A program made the position numbers and the translations under genes. From positions 186,001-250,000 of the forward strand of contig NZ_JARZAG010000009.1 in the NCBI RefSeq assembly GCF_029892155.1: DNA of 64,000 nt, given 5' to 3'. The DNA comes from Kitasatospora sp. GAS204B. GTDB lineage: Bacteria; Actinomycetota; Actinomycetes; Streptomycetales; Streptomycetaceae. The notes below the pieces were generated by a model. It was given only the letters and a program-made list of their open reading frames with translations, did not search any database and had not been told where the DNA came from. This document shows, one piece after another, positions 1-8,890 of the stretch. Numbering within the stretch: position 1 is the first letter of the stretch; the number at the start of each line of letters is the position of its first letter.

Positions 1-2327
1 CACAGCACATCCCAGGACAGCTCGGGCCCCGCCGTACGGTGCTCCCCCGGCATCGCCCGCAGCACCGGCACCCCCGCCTCGGCCGCCCAGCGGGTCACCT
101 TCGCGACCTCTCCCGGCGGTGTCGCCACGGTGGTCGTCTCGATCGCGCCGACCGAACGGTTGCGCAGCACACCCGGCAGACCCTCACTGTGATCAGCGTG
201 GAAATGGGTCAACAGCACCATCGGCACCCGGGTGATCCCCAGATCGCGCAGGCAGGCGTCGGCCGCCGCCGGGTCGGGACCGGTGTCGACGACCACGGCG
301 GTGTCCGAGCTGTCGTCACCAGGTCCGCCGGTGACGGGGAGGACCAGTAGGTCTCCCTGACCGACCGAGCACATCACCAGCCGGGCTCCGGTGGGCGGCC
401 AGCCGGTGGCGATCCGGACCAAGGGCGCCGGGCGGAGCAGGAGCAGCAGAAATCCGAGCACGAGCAGGGCGGCCACCAGCACGCGGACGCGCCGCCGCAG
501 CGGAGACGGGAGCACCGGCACGGGCACGGGCGTGGGACCAGACGCGAACGGGGCATCGAGCTGCTGCCCCGTCAGATCGCCATCGGCCTCGGCATCGCTA
601 CCGGCGTCATGCTTCGCGGGCAGCAGCAGCCGAACCGCGTAGCAGGCGGCGAGCACGGCGAGGGCCAGGCTGATCGTGCCCAACCAGCCTGGGGTCCAAG
701 CGAGTTCGGCGCCCGGGAGGTCGGCGCCTGTCCTGGCCACCATCGCGAGCCACTCCGTCGGCAGCCCTGCCAACCCCGCCGCGAACCGGGCCAGCCCGGC
801 GGAGAGCGGGGCGAGCGCAAGGGCGGCGAAGCCGATCAGGGTGGCCGGGGTGATGGCGAGTTCGGCGAGCAGGTTGCACGGGATACCCACCAGGCTGACG
901 CGCGGTGCCAGCAGCACCGTGGCCGGTGCGCAGAACGCCTGCGCGGCGGCGGCGACGGCCACGCCGCCGGCCAGGTGGTGTGGCCAGCCGCGCTCGTGCA
1001 GCGCCCGCGCCCAACGCTGACCGGCGGTGAGCACCCCCAGGGTCGCGAGGGCGGACAGCAGGAAGCCGTAGGAACGGGCCAGGAACGGGTCCACCAGCAG
1101 CAGTACCAGGACACCACCGGCCAGTGCGGGAACCGCCTGGCGAGGCCGCCCCATGGCGAGCGCGAGCAGCCCGACCAGGCCGGTGGCGGCAGCTCTCAGC
1201 ACGCTCGGGTCGGGCCGGCAGAGCGTCACGAAAGCCACCGTCAACACCGCGCCCAGCAGCGCCGTGACACGCAGCGGAACGCCCAGCAGCGCGGCCAGCC
1301 CACCGCGCTCGGCGGTGCCGGCCCGCGCGGGCGCGCCGAGCAGGACGGCGAGCACGATGGAGAGGTTGGCGCCGCTGACGGCCGTGAGGTGCACCAGGTC
1401 GGTGGCGCGGAACGCCTCGTCCAGGTCATCCGGCATCGCGGAGGTGTCGCCCACCACGAGCCCCGGGAGCAGCGCGCGGGCGTCGGACGGCAGCCCGGCA
1501 CAGGCCTCGCGCAGGCCCTGGCGCAGCCGACCGGCTAGCCGTTGGGCCCAGCTGGGCGGGGCGAGTTGACGCGGTGACCCCTGGGCGAGCAGAGCGGCCG
1601 CCGTGTCCCGTCCGGCCCCGGAAGCTGGCAGCACCCGGGCCTGCGCGGCGATCCGGGCGGACGGCAGCAGGCCCTGCCAGGCGGCGGCGTCGCGCTCCTG
1701 GACGATGACGGTGACGGGCGTGCGGGTGCGGGTGGTGGCACCGGTCGAGACGGTGACCTGGTCGGCGATCGCGTCGACGGTGAGGACGGGGTGGCCCGGG
1801 TTGGAGCCGCGCGCGTGGGAGGTACGGGTGTGCGGGTCGCCGGTGATGGTGAGGTCGACCGAGACGTGGGTGGAGCTGGGCGCTGGAGCGGGCGTGGGAG
1901 TGGGCACGGGGGTACGGGCGGCGACCGGAGCGTCGGGGGCGGCGGCAGTTGAGCGGGCCAGCGCGGGCAGCGGGCCACGGTGCAGGTCGGCGGTGTGCAG
2001 CACGGTGCAGGCGGTGGCGGCCGCGCCGGTGAGCAGCAGGGCGGCGACCATCGCGAGCGGTGCGTGCGGGTGGTGGCGGGCGTTGCCGTCGGGGTCGTCA
2101 GCGTCGGGGTCCTCATCGTCGGGGTCGGCGTGGTGGCGGTGGTGGTAGTGGACGGCCAGCAGGAGGAGCGCGGCGGCTCCCGCGGCGAGGCCGGCGGCGG
2201 TCAGCAAGGCCGGGGCGTGCCCGGCGTCGGCGCCGAGCAGCAGGGCGGTGACACACCAGGCGACGATGGCGGGCAGCAGCAGGCGCAGGTCGGTGTGCTG
2301 GCCGGCGGCGGAGGGTGGAGGTGGCAT
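1..2327 (-). CDS. comEC: ComEC/Rec2-family DNA internalization protein (3' end outside window)
   Basis: Membrane channel that takes single-stranded DNA across the cytoplasmic membrane in competence systems. The minus-strand frame is open from an ATG at 2327 to the window edge, so the protein is partial. Hydrophobic segments occur near the N-terminus, and a conserved competence-core stretch (DLVHLTAVSGANLSIVLA) follows. A C-terminal metallo-beta-lactamase-like part has the metal motif HFHADH at 189-206. ComEA lies 34 bp upstream on the same strand, the usual pairing. Streptomycetes are not known to be naturally competent, so its role here is uncertain. The A/P/T-rich segment after the first TM helices looks disordered. 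Confidence 0.9.
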   Translation of the reverse strand, partial: MPPPPSAAGQHTDLRLLLPAIVAWCVTALLLGADAGHAPALLTAAGLAAGAAALLLLAVHYHHRHHADPDDEDPDADDPDGNARHHPHAPLAMVAALLLTGAAATACTVLHTADLHRGPLPALARSTAAAPDAPVAARTPVPTPTPAPAPSSTHVSVDLTITGDPHTRTSHARGSNPGHPVLTVDAIADQVTVSTGATTRTRTPVTVIVQERDAAAWQGLLPSARIAAQARVLPASGAGRDTAAALLAQGSPRQLAPPSWAQRLAGRLRQGLREACAGLPSDARALLPGLVVGDTSAMPDDLDEAFRATDLVHLTAVSGANLSIVLAVLLGAPARAGTAERGGLAALLGVPLRVTALLGAVLTVAFVTLCRPDPSVLRAAATGLVGLLALAMGRPRQAVPALAGGVLVLLLVDPFLARSYGFLLSALATLGVLTAGQRWARALHERGWPHHLAGGVAVAAAAQAFCAPATVLLAPRVSLVGIPCNLLAELAITPATLIGFAALALAPLSAGLARFAAGLAGLPTEWLAMVARTGADLPGAELAWTPGWLGTISLALAVLAACYAVRLLLPAKHDAGSDAEADGDLTGQQLDAPFASGPTPVPVPVLPSPLRRRVRVLVAALLVLGFLLLLLRPAPLVRIATGWPPTGARLVMCSVGQGDLLVLPVTGGPGDDSSDTAVVVDTGPDPAAADACLRDLGITRVPMVLLTHFHADHSEGLPGVLRNRSVGAIETTTVATPPGEVAKVTRWAAEAGVPVLRAMPGEHRTAGPELSWDVL

Positions 2328-2361
2328 CAGTGCCCCCGGAGTCGGGTGGGCGGGCGCGGGC

Positions 2362-3678
2362 TCACAGGGTCACCAGGGGTTTGAGCTCGGCAAGCTTTCG
2401 ATCTCCGATACCGCTGATCTGGCGAAGTTGGTCGAGCGAGCGGAACAGGCCGTGCGCGCTGCGGAAGTCGAGGATGTGCTTGGCCAGGACCGGCCCCACC
2501 CCCGGCAGCGCGTCGAGTTGATCCAGCGTCGCGTGGTTGAGGCTCACCGGGGCCTTCGGACCGGTTGGTGAGAGACCGCCCTGAGCCGGCGGGGACGGCG
2601 CGCCGACCAGGACCTGCTCACCGTCCAGCAGGATGCGGGCCATGTTGAGCGTGTCGGTGTCGACCCCCGGCAGCGCGCCGCCGGCGGCCCGGAGAGCGTC
2701 GGCGACCCGCGAGCCGCTGGGGAGCGTCCGAATGCCCGGGTGGGCCACCCGGCCGGCGACGTCGATCACGACGGGCGACGACGCCGGGCTGTCGCTCCCC
2801 GCTGTCGGCGCGCCCGGGGAGGCCGGGAGCGGAGCAGCGTCGGGAGCCGCTGTCGGCGCAGCGGCGGAGCCGGCGTTGAGGGCAGGTGCGGTCGAGAGCT
2901 CCGCTTGAGCGGCCGATTTGCTGACCGGTCTGGTGGAGCCGACCGGGACGGCGACGGGTTGCGGGCGGCCGAACCAGAAGTGCTGCACCGCATAGCCGAC
3001 GGCGAGCAGGAGGAGCACGGTGAGGCCGAGCACGGCCTTGCGGTCGGCGAGCAGCAGGGAGTGCAGGGCGGCGGGGAGGCGGAAGCGACGGCCGCCGGAG
3101 CGGGTGAGGACGGGGCTGGGCGCGAGCGGGCTGGCAGGGGGCGCGGGCTCGGGGGTTGCAGGAGCGGGAGTGGGGGCGGCCCCGCCCGGTGGCTCGGCGG
3201 CCGAACTGCCCGGCGTGGCACGGCGACCGTAACCCTGCGGCCAACCATCCGGCAGACCGGCCGAGTCGGTCTGCGGCGGGGCGGGCTCGCGGGCAGCGGC
3301 GGGCGAGGTCGGCGGCCTCAACGGCGAGGCGACGGCAGGAGCGGCAGGGACGGCAGGAGCGGCAGGGTCGACAGCCGGACCGACGGAAGTGGCAGCACCG
3401 GAGGCAGTGGGCGGTCGAGGCGAGGAAGGAGCAGGCGCAGACTCAGCGGCCGGGCCCGCGGATTTCAGCGCACCCGCGGCCGTCGCCGACCGACCCTGGG
3501 CGAGCGAGGCGCGGAGTCGGGCCGCCGCGGCTGACCCGGCGTCCACGCGCGGGGCACTCGTGTCAACGCGCGGCGATGGGCGGATGGGTGCTGGGGCACT
3601 GAGGGCAGCCAGGCGGCTGCGGGCGAGGTCGGCGGCCTCAAGGCGACGGGTGGCGGCAGGGGTGCGTAGGCGTTTCAT
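2362..3678 (-). CDS. comEA: ComEA-like helix-hairpin-helix DNA-binding protein
   Basis: Membrane-anchored DNA receptor, 438 aa. One TM helix sits near residues 215-236 (VLGLTVLLLLAVGYAV). It is followed by an SLBB-like domain (about 300-355, starting VVIDVAGRVAHPG) and a C-terminal double helix-hairpin-helix (about 375-438; LDALPGVGPVLAKHI and QISGIGDRKLAEL). The roughly 210-residue Pro/Ala-rich cytoplasmic extension before the TM helix makes it longer than typical ComEA proteins. It precedes comEC by 34 bp, so the two probably form an operon. Two DnaA-box-like sequences lie upstream of its start. Domain assignment is firm; physiological DNA uptake is not shown. Confidence 0.88.
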   Translation of the reverse strand: MKRLRTPAATRRLEAADLARSRLAALSAPAPIRPSPRVDTSAPRVDAGSAAAARLRASLAQGRSATAAGALKSAGPAAESAPAPSSPRPPTASGAATSVGPAVDPAAPAVPAAPAVASPLRPPTSPAAAREPAPPQTDSAGLPDGWPQGYGRRATPGSSAAEPPGGAAPTPAPATPEPAPPASPLAPSPVLTRSGGRRFRLPAALHSLLLADRKAVLGLTVLLLLAVGYAVQHFWFGRPQPVAVPVGSTRPVSKSAAQAELSTAPALNAGSAAAPTAAPDAAPLPASPGAPTAGSDSPASSPVVIDVAGRVAHPGIRTLPSGSRVADALRAAGGALPGVDTDTLNMARILLDGEQVLVGAPSPPAQGGLSPTGPKAPVSLNHATLDQLDALPGVGPVLAKHILDFRSAHGLFRSLDQLRQISGIGDRKLAELKPLVTL

Positions 3679-3730
3679 GGGGCCGACGGTACGGAGCGCC
3701 GGCGCTGCCTGTCAGAGACCGTTCAGAACC

Positions 3731-3757
3731 TGTGGACAACCCCGCCCTTGTGGATAA
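3731..3757 (+). promoter_or_regulatory. Two DnaA-box-like sequences
   Basis: TGTGGACAA (3731-3739) and TGTGGATAA (3749-3757) lie as direct repeats 18 bp apart in the gap between comEA and degV. Read on the minus strand they are TTGTCCACA, the preferred streptomycete box, and TTATCCACA, the classical E. coli consensus. Both are exact 9-mers. They could be chromosomal DnaA titration sites or an operator in front of comEA. Function is inferred. Confidence 0.6.
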
Positions 3758-3789
3758 CCACGCCCCAGTTCACGGCAGCTGACCACCTG

Positions 3790-4641
3790 TCAGCTCACCA
3801 CCGGCGCCACCACCACCGCGAGCAGCCCGGGCCCCGCGTGGGCACCGATCACCGCGCCCACCTCTTCCACCAGTACGTCGCGGACACCCGGGACGCGCTC
3901 CCGGAGCCGTTCGGCCAGCGGCTCGGCCCGGTCCTCGGCGGCCAGGTGGTGGACCGTGATGTCCACCTCCCCCAGGCCGGCCTGCTCGACCGCGATCTCC
4001 TCCAGCCGGGCGATCGCCCTGGACGCCGTGCGGACCTTCTCCAGCGGCTCGATCCGACCGCCGGTGAGGTGCAGCAGCGGCTTCACCGCGAGGGCCGAGC
4101 CGAGCAGCGCACGCGCGGTGCCGATCCGGCCGCCGCGGCGCAGGTGTTCGAGGGTGTCGACGTAGAAGATGCCTCGGGTCGCCGCGGCCCGGCGCTCGGC
4201 GACCGCGGCCACGGCAGCCGGATCGAACCCGGCCTCGCGGGCCTCGGCTGCGGCCAGTACCGCGTAGCCCAAGGCCATCCCGACCAATCGGCTGTCGAGC
4301 ACCTGGACCGGGATCGGCGCCTCGGCGGCGGCGAGTCGGGCGGCCTCGGCGGTGCCGGACAGCTCGGCGGAGAGGTGGATCGACAGGATCGCGCTCGCCC
4401 CGCCCGCGGCGGCCGCGCGGTAGGCGGCGGCGAAGGTCGCCGGGTTGGGGCGGGAGGTGGTCAGGCGATGCCGGGCGCGCAGTGCCTCCCCGACGTCCTT
4501 GGGGGTGATCTCCAGCCCCTCGGCCCGTACCTCGTCGCCCAGCACCACGCTCAACGGGACCACCGTGATCTCGTGCCGGTCGATGACCCGCTGGGGCAGA
4601 TAGGCCGTGGAATCGGTGACAAGCGCGAGGTCGGCGGGCAT
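3790..4641 (-). CDS. DegV family fatty-acid-binding protein
   Basis: 283-aa DegV protein of the family that binds fatty acids (FakB-type proteins present them to a FakA kinase). The N-terminus LALVTDSTAYLPQ and the ITVVPLSVVLGDEV stretch are the family signature. The central TSRPNPATF segment contains the TSxP lipid-contact motif, and the C-terminus carries the EVGAVIGAHAGPG motif. Full length and alone in its transcription unit. No FakA-like gene is visible in the window, so the partner is unknown. Confidence 0.88.
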   Translation of the reverse strand: MPADLALVTDSTAYLPQRVIDRHEITVVPLSVVLGDEVRAEGLEITPKDVGEALRARHRLTTSRPNPATFAAAYRAAAAGGASAILSIHLSAELSGTAEAARLAAAEAPIPVQVLDSRLVGMALGYAVLAAAEAREAGFDPAAVAAVAERRAAATRGIFYVDTLEHLRRGGRIGTARALLGSALAVKPLLHLTGGRIEPLEKVRTASRAIARLEEIAVEQAGLGEVDITVHHLAAEDRAEPLAERLRERVPGVRDVLVEEVGAVIGAHAGPGLLAVVVAPVVS

Positions 4642-4698
4642 GTGCCGGAGGTTACTCCCCGAAACGGGCAGAGGACAGCCGGGCCCGAGCGGGTCGGG

Positions 4699-5481
4699 TC
4701 AGCTCGGCGAGGACCCGGGGTGGGGCTTGCGCAGCCGCTGACCGAGCCGGCTCAGCGGCTCGGTCAGGTTGAGCGCCTCCTCCGCGCTCAACCGCCCGGC
4801 CCGCGCCGCGATCCCGGGGCGCGAGGAAGCGGCGGAAGCGGCGGAAGCAGAGGCAGCGGACGTCGTGGAGGCAGCAGCGGCACGAGAGCCCGCACCATCG
4901 CCACCCTCCGCCGAAGCCCCCGAGTCCACCCGGTCCCAGTGCCGCAGCGCCCCCGCCTCGCTCTCGCACTCCGCGCTCAGCCGGCCCAGCTCGTCCGCCG
5001 CGAACCGGTGCGCCCGGTCCTGCGCCGCCCAGCGCATCGACTCGGCGGAGTGGGTGATCCGGTCCGCGCGCTCGCGCAGTTCGGGCAGCTTGGCGGCGAT
5101 CCGGGTCGGCTCGGGTTCGCGCTCCAGCATCCGCAGTTCGGCGTCCAGCTCGGCGGCGTGCACGTCCAGGCGGTCCAACAGGCGCAGCGACTCGGCGAGT
5201 TGACCGTCCGTGCCGACCCCGCCCGCCAGCACCGCGCGGGTGCCGGCCAGCGAGGTGCGCAGCCCGAGGCGGACGGCGGCCAGCTCGCCCTGCGCACCGG
5301 GCTTGGTGTACCGCTTGGCCTTCAAGGCGACGTTCTCCACCGCGCGGCGGGCCTGCACCTCGGTCTGCTCGACCTTCGCCACCACCGCCTTGGTGGCCTT
5401 GATCGCGCCCACCACGACGAGCACGACCACGGCGGCCGAGAAGAGGCCGAGCAGGATGAGCACCGCGCCGATCGCGTCCAT
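4699..5481 (-). CDS. Conserved membrane-anchored coiled-coil protein, function unknown
   Basis: 260 aa. The N-terminus is one long hydrophobic helix (residues about 4-28, ending VVVLVVVGAIKATKAVV). A charged helical region rich in Leu, Arg and Glu follows (about 30-185), and then a low-complexity Ser/Ala linker. The layout suggests a membrane-tethered coiled-coil protein facing the cytoplasm or cell surface. It lies between degV and leuS on the same strand, as I recall for streptomycetes. I do not recognise a functional family. Confidence 0.7.
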   Translation of the reverse strand: MDAIGAVLILLGLFSAAVVVLVVVGAIKATKAVVAKVEQTEVQARRAVENVALKAKRYTKPGAQGELAAVRLGLRTSLAGTRAVLAGGVGTDGQLAESLRLLDRLDVHAAELDAELRMLEREPEPTRIAAKLPELRERADRITHSAESMRWAAQDRAHRFAADELGRLSAECESEAGALRHWDRVDSGASAEGGDGAGSRAAAASTTSAASASAASAASSRPGIAARAGRLSAEEALNLTEPLSRLGQRLRKPHPGSSPS

Positions 5482-5680
5482 CAGTTGCCGCCTTCCAGCG
5501 GAAGCCGGGCTCGCCCGGGCTCCGTATCGGTTACCGGCTTACCACGGTAGCCGCCGCGCAGCCGCAGCAGAGCGGTAACCGGGGATGGATCAGGGTGCGG
5601 TCAGGGATCTCCCTGAGCCGCCGGTTGCGAGCGGTCCGGGTCGATCGCGCCGGGAAACGGCCGGCGCCGACCGAACCCAG

Positions 5681-5716
5681 CGGGCCGGCCACCCCGCGAA
5701 CGGAGCGGCCGGCCCG
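5681..5716 (-). terminator. Stem-loop terminator after leuS
   Basis: Perfect 10-bp inverted repeat CGGGCCGGCC (5681-5690) / GGCCGGCCCG (5707-5716) with a 16-nt loop, 17 nt beyond the leuS stop. No U-tract follows, as is common for actinobacterial terminators. Confidence 0.6.
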
Positions 5717-5733
5717 GTGAGCCACTGATGCGG

Positions 5734-8634
5734 TCAGCCCGTGACGATGTTCACCAGCTTCGGCGCCCGGGCGATCACCTTGCGCACCGGAGCCCCGGCG
5801 ATCGCGGCGACCACGGCCGGGTCGGCCAGTGCCAGCGCCTCCAGCTCGGCGTCCGTGATGGTCGGCGGGACCTCCAGGCGGGCCCTGACCTTGCCCTTGA
5901 TCTGGACCACGCAGGTCACCGCCTCGTCCACCAGGTAGACCGGGTCGGCGACCGGGAAGTCGGCGAAGGCCAGCGAGTCGGTGTGGCCCAGCTTGCGCCA
6001 CAGCTCCTCAGCGATGTGCGGGGCCAGCGGGGCGACCATCAGGACCAGCGCCTGGGCCACCTCGCGCGGCGTGGAGCCGCGCTTGACCAGGTAGTTGTTC
6101 AGCTCGATCGCCTTGGCCACGGCCGTGTTGAAGCGCAGCCCGGCCAGGTCGCCGCGGATCCCGTCGATCGCCTTGTGCAGCGCGCGCAGGGTCGGCTCGT
6201 CGGCCGGCTCCTCGCTGACCACCAGCTCACCGGTCTCCTCGGAGACCACGTTGCGCCACAGCCGCTGCAGGAAGCGGTAGGAGCCGACCACGGCGCGCGG
6301 GTCCCACGGGCGGGAGACGTCCAGCGGGCCCATCGACATCTCGTACAGGCGCAGCGTGTCGGCGCCGTACTCCTCGCAGATGGTGTCCGGGGCGACGGCG
6401 TTCTTCAGCGACTTGCCCATCTTGCCCGCCTCGCGGGTGACCGGTTGCCCCTGCCAGACGTAGCCGCCGTCCACCTCCTCGACCTCGACGGCCGGCACCG
6501 GGAAGCCGCGCGCGTCACGGTAGACGTCGGCGGTGATCATGCCCTGGTTGAACAGCTTGTGGAACGGCTCCACCGAGGAGACGTGGCCCAGGTCGTGCAG
6601 CACCTTGTGCCAGAAGCGGGCGTACAGCAGGTGCAGCACCGCGTGCTCCGCCCCGCCGACGTACAGGTCCACGCCGCCGGCCGGCTTCTGCTCGGTCGGG
6701 CCCATCCAGTAGGCCTCGTTGGCCGGATCGACCACCTTCGAGGCGTTGACCGGGTCGACGTAGCGCAGCTCGTACCAGCAGGAACCGGCCCAGTTGGGCA
6801 TGGTGTTGGTCTCGCGGCGGTAGGTCCGCTCCCCGTCACCCAGGTCCAGCCGCACGCTGACCCAGTCCTCGTTGCGCGACAGCGGGGTCTTCGGGGTGCT
6901 GGCGGCGTCGTCGGAGTCGTAGGTGTGCGGCGAGTAGTCGTCCACCTCGGGGACCTCGACCGGCAGCATCGACTCGGGCAGCGCGTGCATCACGCCGTCC
7001 TCGTCGTAGACGATCGGGAACGGCTCGCCCCAGTACCGCTGCCGGCTGAACAGCCAGTCGCGCAGGCGGTAGTTGACCGTGCCTTCGCCGATGCCGCGCT
7101 CGGTCAGCCAGGCGGTGACGGCGGCCTTGGCCTCGGCCACCCGCAGGCCGTTCAGCGACACGTCGGGGTTGGCGGAGTTCACGATCACCGAGTCGTAGGT
7201 GTCGAACGCGTCGTCCCACTCGGCCGGGTCGGTGCCGCGCCCGTCGGTCGGCTCGACCACGCAGGTCATCGGCAGCGAGAAGGCGCGGGCGAAGGCGAAG
7301 TCGCGGTGGTCGTGCGCGGGCACGGCCATGATCGCGCCGGTGCCGTAGCCCATCAGCACGTAGTCGGCGATGAAGACCGGGACCGGCTTGCCGGTGACCG
7401 GGTTGGTCGCGTAGGCGCCGGTGAAGACACCGGTCTTGACCTTGGCGTCGACCTGCCGCTCGACGTCCGACTTGGCGGCGGCCACGGCCCGGTAGGCGGC
7501 GACGGCCTCGGCGGGGGTGTGCGCCTCGCCCTTCCAGTCGGCGTGCGTCTCGGCCGGCCAGGCGGCCGGGACGATCGCGTCGACCAGCTCGTGCTCGGGC
7601 GCCAGCACCATGTAGGTGGCGCCGAACAGGGTGTCGGGGCGGGTGGTGAAGACGGTGATCGGCTGCTGCCCCGCACCGCCGTTGTGGGTCGGGACGGTGA
7701 AGTCGACCCGGGCCCCCTCGGAGCGGCCGATCCAGTTGCGCTGCTGCAGCTTGATCGCTTCCGGCCAGTCCAGCATGTCCAGGTCGCTGATCAGCCGGTC
7801 GCCGTACGCGGTGATCCGCATCATCCACTGGCGCAGCTTGGACTTGAAGACCGGGAAGTTGCCGCGCTCGGAGCGGCCGTCGGCGGTGACCTCCTCGTTG
7901 GCCAGCACGGTGCCCAGCCCGGGGCACCAGTTGACCGGCACCTCCTTGCTGTACGCCAGGCGGTACTCGCCCAGCAGCTCCTCGCGCTCCAGCCCGGACA
8001 GTTCGGACCAGGCGCGGCCGTCCGGGGTCGGGCGCGAGCCGTCGGCGAAGGCGGCGATCAGCTCGGCGATCGGGCGGGCCGCGTTCACGGCCGGGTCGTA
8101 CCAGGAGTTGAAGATCTGCAGGAAGATCCACTGGGTCCAGCGGTAGTACTCCGGGTCGATGGTGGAGATCGACCGGCGGCTGTCGTGGCCCAGGCCCAGC
8201 CGGCGCAGCTGGGCGCGCATGTTGGCGATGGCGGCCTCGGTGGAGACCCGGGGGTGCACGCCGGTGGCCACCGCGTGCTGCTCGGCGGGCAGGCCGAAGG
8301 CGTCGTAGCCCAGCGTGTGCAGCACGTTGTGCCCGGTCATCCGCTGGAACCGGGCGTAGACGTCGGTGGCGATGTAGCCCAGCGGGTGACCGACGTGCAG
8401 GCCGGCGCCGGAGGGGTACGGGAACATGTCCATGATGAAGGCGTGCGGCTTGGCCGCGACGTCACCGGCGGCGCTGTGCGGCGCCAGCGGGCCGGCCGGG
8501 TTGGGGGCGTCGAACGTCCCGTCCTTCTCCCAGGTGTCCTGCCAGCGGGCCTCGATGTCGGCGGCCAGGCCAGCGTCGTATTTGAACGTCGGCGTCCGGA
8601 ACGGCTCGGTGGCAGCGGGGGTCGTCTCGCTCAT
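5734..8634 (-). CDS. leuS: Leucyl-tRNA synthetase
   Basis: Class I aminoacyl-tRNA synthetase, 966 aa, charging tRNA-Leu. The HIGH motif is HVGH at residues 80-83 within [17 protein letters not shown] long CP1 editing insertion follows, and the KMSKS loop is KMGKS at about 736-740. The anticodon-binding domain and C-terminal domain are complete. The start at 8634 is preceded by about 150 nt that encode a short Leu-rich leader peptide and an intrinsic terminator, so expression is probably controlled by attenuation that senses Leu-tRNA supply. Confidence 0.97.
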   Translation of the reverse strand: MSETTPAATEPFRTPTFKYDAGLAADIEARWQDTWEKDGTFDAPNPAGPLAPHSAAGDVAAKPHAFIMDMFPYPSGAGLHVGHPLGYIATDVYARFQRMTGHNVLHTLGYDAFGLPAEQHAVATGVHPRVSTEAAIANMRAQLRRLGLGHDSRRSISTIDPEYYRWTQWIFLQIFNSWYDPAVNAARPIAELIAAFADGSRPTPDGRAWSELSGLEREELLGEYRLAYSKEVPVNWCPGLGTVLANEEVTADGRSERGNFPVFKSKLRQWMMRITAYGDRLISDLDMLDWPEAIKLQQRNWIGRSEGARVDFTVPTHNGGAGQQPITVFTTRPDTLFGATYMVLAPEHELVDAIVPAAWPAETHADWKGEAHTPAEAVAAYRAVAAAKSDVERQVDAKVKTGVFTGAYATNPVTGKPVPVFIADYVLMGYGTGAIMAVPAHDHRDFAFARAFSLPMTCVVEPTDGRGTDPAEWDDAFDTYDSVIVNSANPDVSLNGLRVAEAKAAVTAWLTERGIGEGTVNYRLRDWLFSRQRYWGEPFPIVYDEDGVMHALPESMLPVEVPEVDDYSPHTYDSDDAASTPKTPLSRNEDWVSVRLDLGDGERTYRRETNTMPNWAGSCWYELRYVDPVNASKVVDPANEAYWMGPTEQKPAGGVDLYVGGAEHAVLHLLYARFWHKVLHDLGHVSSVEPFHKLFNQGMITADVYRDARGFPVPAVEVEEVDGGYVWQGQPVTREAGKMGKSLKNAVAPDTICEEYGADTLRLYEMSMGPLDVSRPWDPRAVVGSYRFLQRLWRNVVSEETGELVVSEEPADEPTLRALHKAIDGIRGDLAGLRFNTAVAKAIELNNYLVKRGSTPREVAQALVLMVAPLAPHIAEELWRKLGHTDSLAFADFPVADPVYLVDEAVTCVVQIKGKVRARLEVPPTITDAELEALALADPAVVAAIAGAPVRKVIARAPKLVNIVTG

Positions 8635-8719
8635 GGTCCTTCAGGCTCCATCGTGTCAGATCGCGAATCGTCAGCGGGGTTGCCGGGCACGGCGCGAAAG
8701 GCCCGGAGAAACAAAAAAG

Positions 8720-8736
8720 CCCCTCGACAGGAGGGG
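8720..8736 (-). terminator. leuS attenuator terminator
   Basis: On the minus strand CCCCTC-CTGTC-GAGGGG forms a 6-bp stem followed directly by C and six T residues. It is the only strong U-tract terminator in this part of the window. It lies between the Leu leader peptide (stop at 8784) and leuS (start at 8634), as expected for a transcription attenuator. Confidence 0.75.
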
Positions 8737-8783
8737 GCGCCACGCTGACTCCGGCATGGCCCGCTGGGGTCGGCCGGTCCTGG

Positions 8784-8822
8784 TCAGCGCGGCCGGCTAA
8801 GGAGCAGGCGCACGGTTCGCAT
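8784..8822 (-). CDS. leuS leader peptide (12 aa, MRTVRLLLSRPR)
   Basis: ATG-initiated 12-codon frame with three consecutive Leu codons (CTG, CTC, CTT) followed by Ser-Arg-Pro-Arg and TGA. CTT is a rare Leu codon in such GC-rich genomes and would make ribosome stalling sensitive to the Leu-tRNA pool. A -10-like TACCCT (8829-8834) places the predicted +1 exactly on the A of the ATG, so the leader mRNA would be leaderless. Downstream lie CGGCCG repeats able to form a pause hairpin, then the terminator. Leader-peptide attenuators are known in actinobacterial amino-acid and tRNA-synthetase genes; assignment to leuS follows from position. Confidence 0.72.
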   Translation of the reverse strand: MRTVRLLLSRPR

Positions 8823-8828
8823 GGCAGC

Positions 8829-8834
8829 AGGGTA
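8829..8834 (-). promoter_or_regulatory. -10 element of the leuS leader transcript
   Basis: TACCCT on the minus strand matches the TAnnnT actinobacterial -10 pattern and ends 6 nt before the leader-peptide ATG. No convincing -35 element is visible. Confidence 0.45.
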
Positions 8835-8890
8835 CCGCAGCCGTGCCCCGGGCGTGGCGGTCGCCCCGAGCCCGGACGGGTCGACGGGGC

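Noticed and set aside
3748..5550. 600-aa plus-strand frame over degV and the coiled-coil gene
   Set aside because: Shadow of two convincing minus-strand genes; no Shine-Dalgarno or domain.
5728..8748. 1006-aa plus-strand open frame antisense to leuS
   Set aside because: Exact shadow of the leuS reading frame in a GC-rich genome; His/Asp/Gly/Val/Arg-rich composition and no domain.
8713..8836. leuS leader considered as a T-box
   Set aside because: No T-box sequence or specifier stem-loop seen; a short Leu-rich reading frame and terminator explain it better.
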